A stretch of 6,188 bases of DNA, from contig JAEWNA010000288.1 of NCBI GenBank assembly GCA_023392975.1, positions 1 to 6,188 on the forward strand, given 5' to 3'. Under the pieces are notes generated by a model. That model did not search any database. It worked only from the letters and a program-made list of their open reading frames with translations, and was not told the origin of the DNA. This DNA is from Pseudomonadota bacterium. Its GTDB lineage: Bacteria; Pseudomonadota; Gammaproteobacteria; Xanthomonadales; Xanthomonadaceae. Of this stretch, positions 1 to 6,188 are shown piece by piece. Within the stretch, counting starts at the first letter, position 1; each line of letters begins with the position of its first letter. Both the position numbers and the translations under genes were made by a program.

Positions 1-21
1 TTCCTGTACCGCGTTCTTCAT
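1..21 (-). CDS. probable start of the next gene in the operon (5' end only)
   Basis: An ATG at 21-19 opens MKNAVQE, which runs off the left edge. It lies 64 bases after the PKS stop on the same strand. A new PKS subunit is expected here, because the last KS has no ACP and ends in a docking helix; a short N-terminal helix would fit, but seven residues cannot prove identity. A GGAAG-type ribosome site lies at 46-50, too far away linearly, with a 16-base hairpin in between. Another ATG overlaps the PKS stop (ATGA, 89-86), but its frame ends after 23 codons. Confidence 0.45.
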
Positions 22-26
22 GCCAT

Positions 27-42
27 GCGCCGCGAGCGGCGC
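27..42. other. perfect GC-rich inverted repeat between ribosome site and start codon
   Basis: The plus strand reads GCGCCGC-GA-GCGGCGC, 7-base arms around two bases (realistically a 6-base stem with a tetraloop). No U-tract follows, so it is not an intrinsic terminator. It sits exactly between the purine run at 46-58 and the ATG at 21. Confidence 0.6.
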
Positions 43-45
43 GCA

Positions 46-58
46 CTTCCATCTTCCC
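46..58 (-). promoter_or_regulatory. Shine-Dalgarno-like purine run for the downstream gene
   Basis: On the minus strand the run reads GGGAAGATGGAAG, ending 24 bases before the ATG at 21. The linear spacing is too long for a normal ribosome site. If the hairpin at 27-42 forms, the remaining single-stranded spacing is 8 bases. Confidence 0.4.
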
Positions 59-61
59 GCA

Positions 62-75
62 CCGGGAAACCCCGG
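62..75. other. short inverted repeat just after the PKS stop
   Basis: CCGGG and CCCGG arms flank a four-base loop on either strand, starting 10 bases after the stop codon in the transcript direction. There is no run of U after it, so a terminator is unlikely and transcription probably continues into the next gene. It may be chance in GC-rich DNA. Confidence 0.35.
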
Positions 76-85
76 CCCCGCTCGG

Positions 86-6188
<6,103 letters not shown>

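Noticed and set aside
62..75. Possible intrinsic terminator after the PKS stop
   Set aside because: The stem is only five base pairs and no U-tract follows on the minus-strand transcript.

Overview
The window lies almost entirely inside one very large minus-strand gene for a modular polyketide synthase (PKS). Its reading frame is open from the right edge (6188) to a TGA at 86-88, and it has no acyltransferase between its carrier domains and the next ketosynthase, so it reads as a trans-AT PKS. By eye the DNA is about two thirds G+C with strong G/C third-position bias. This, together with the trans-AT architecture, suggests a high-GC proteobacterium (Xanthomonadales/Lysobacter-like, Burkholderiales or a myxobacterium). 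I cannot name the organism.

Protein order, right to left in the window: the tail of an upstream ketosynthase linker (6149-6187); a shortened dehydratase-like domain lacking both catalytic residues (DH*, 5435-6148); a ~150-residue low-complexity linker (4988-5431); three consecutive crotonase/enoyl-CoA-hydratase-like domains (4355-4987, 3713-4315, 2924-3685), of which only the third keeps an intact PksI/CurF-type ECH2 active site; two nearly identical acyl carrier proteins (2591-2827 and 2171-2407), each with the Trp six residues after the phosphopantetheine Ser that flags beta-branching ACPs; a Pro/Gln linker; a complete ketosynthase with Cys-His-His (653-1930); the usual post-KS linker; and a C-terminal helical docking segment (89-181). 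Residue numbers count the internal Met at 6148 as 1. That Met is not the true start, which lies upstream of the window.

Together this looks like a beta-branching module. There is no ketoreductase and the dehydratase is dead, so a beta-keto intermediate would persist on the ACP pair. A trans-acting HMG synthase cassette (HMGS, donor ACP, decarboxylating KS, ECH1; none in this window) would add an acetate-derived carbon, and the fused ECH2 would decarboxylate it to a beta-methyl or exomethylene branch. The last KS would accept that chain for a module continued on the next protein. Bases 1-85 hold the gene end, two GC-rich hairpins and a probable start of the next gene (ATG at 21). The most unusual points are the triple ECH block with two degenerate copies, possibly a single-chain pseudo-trimer, and the hairpin between a Shine-Dalgarno-like sequence and the downstream start.
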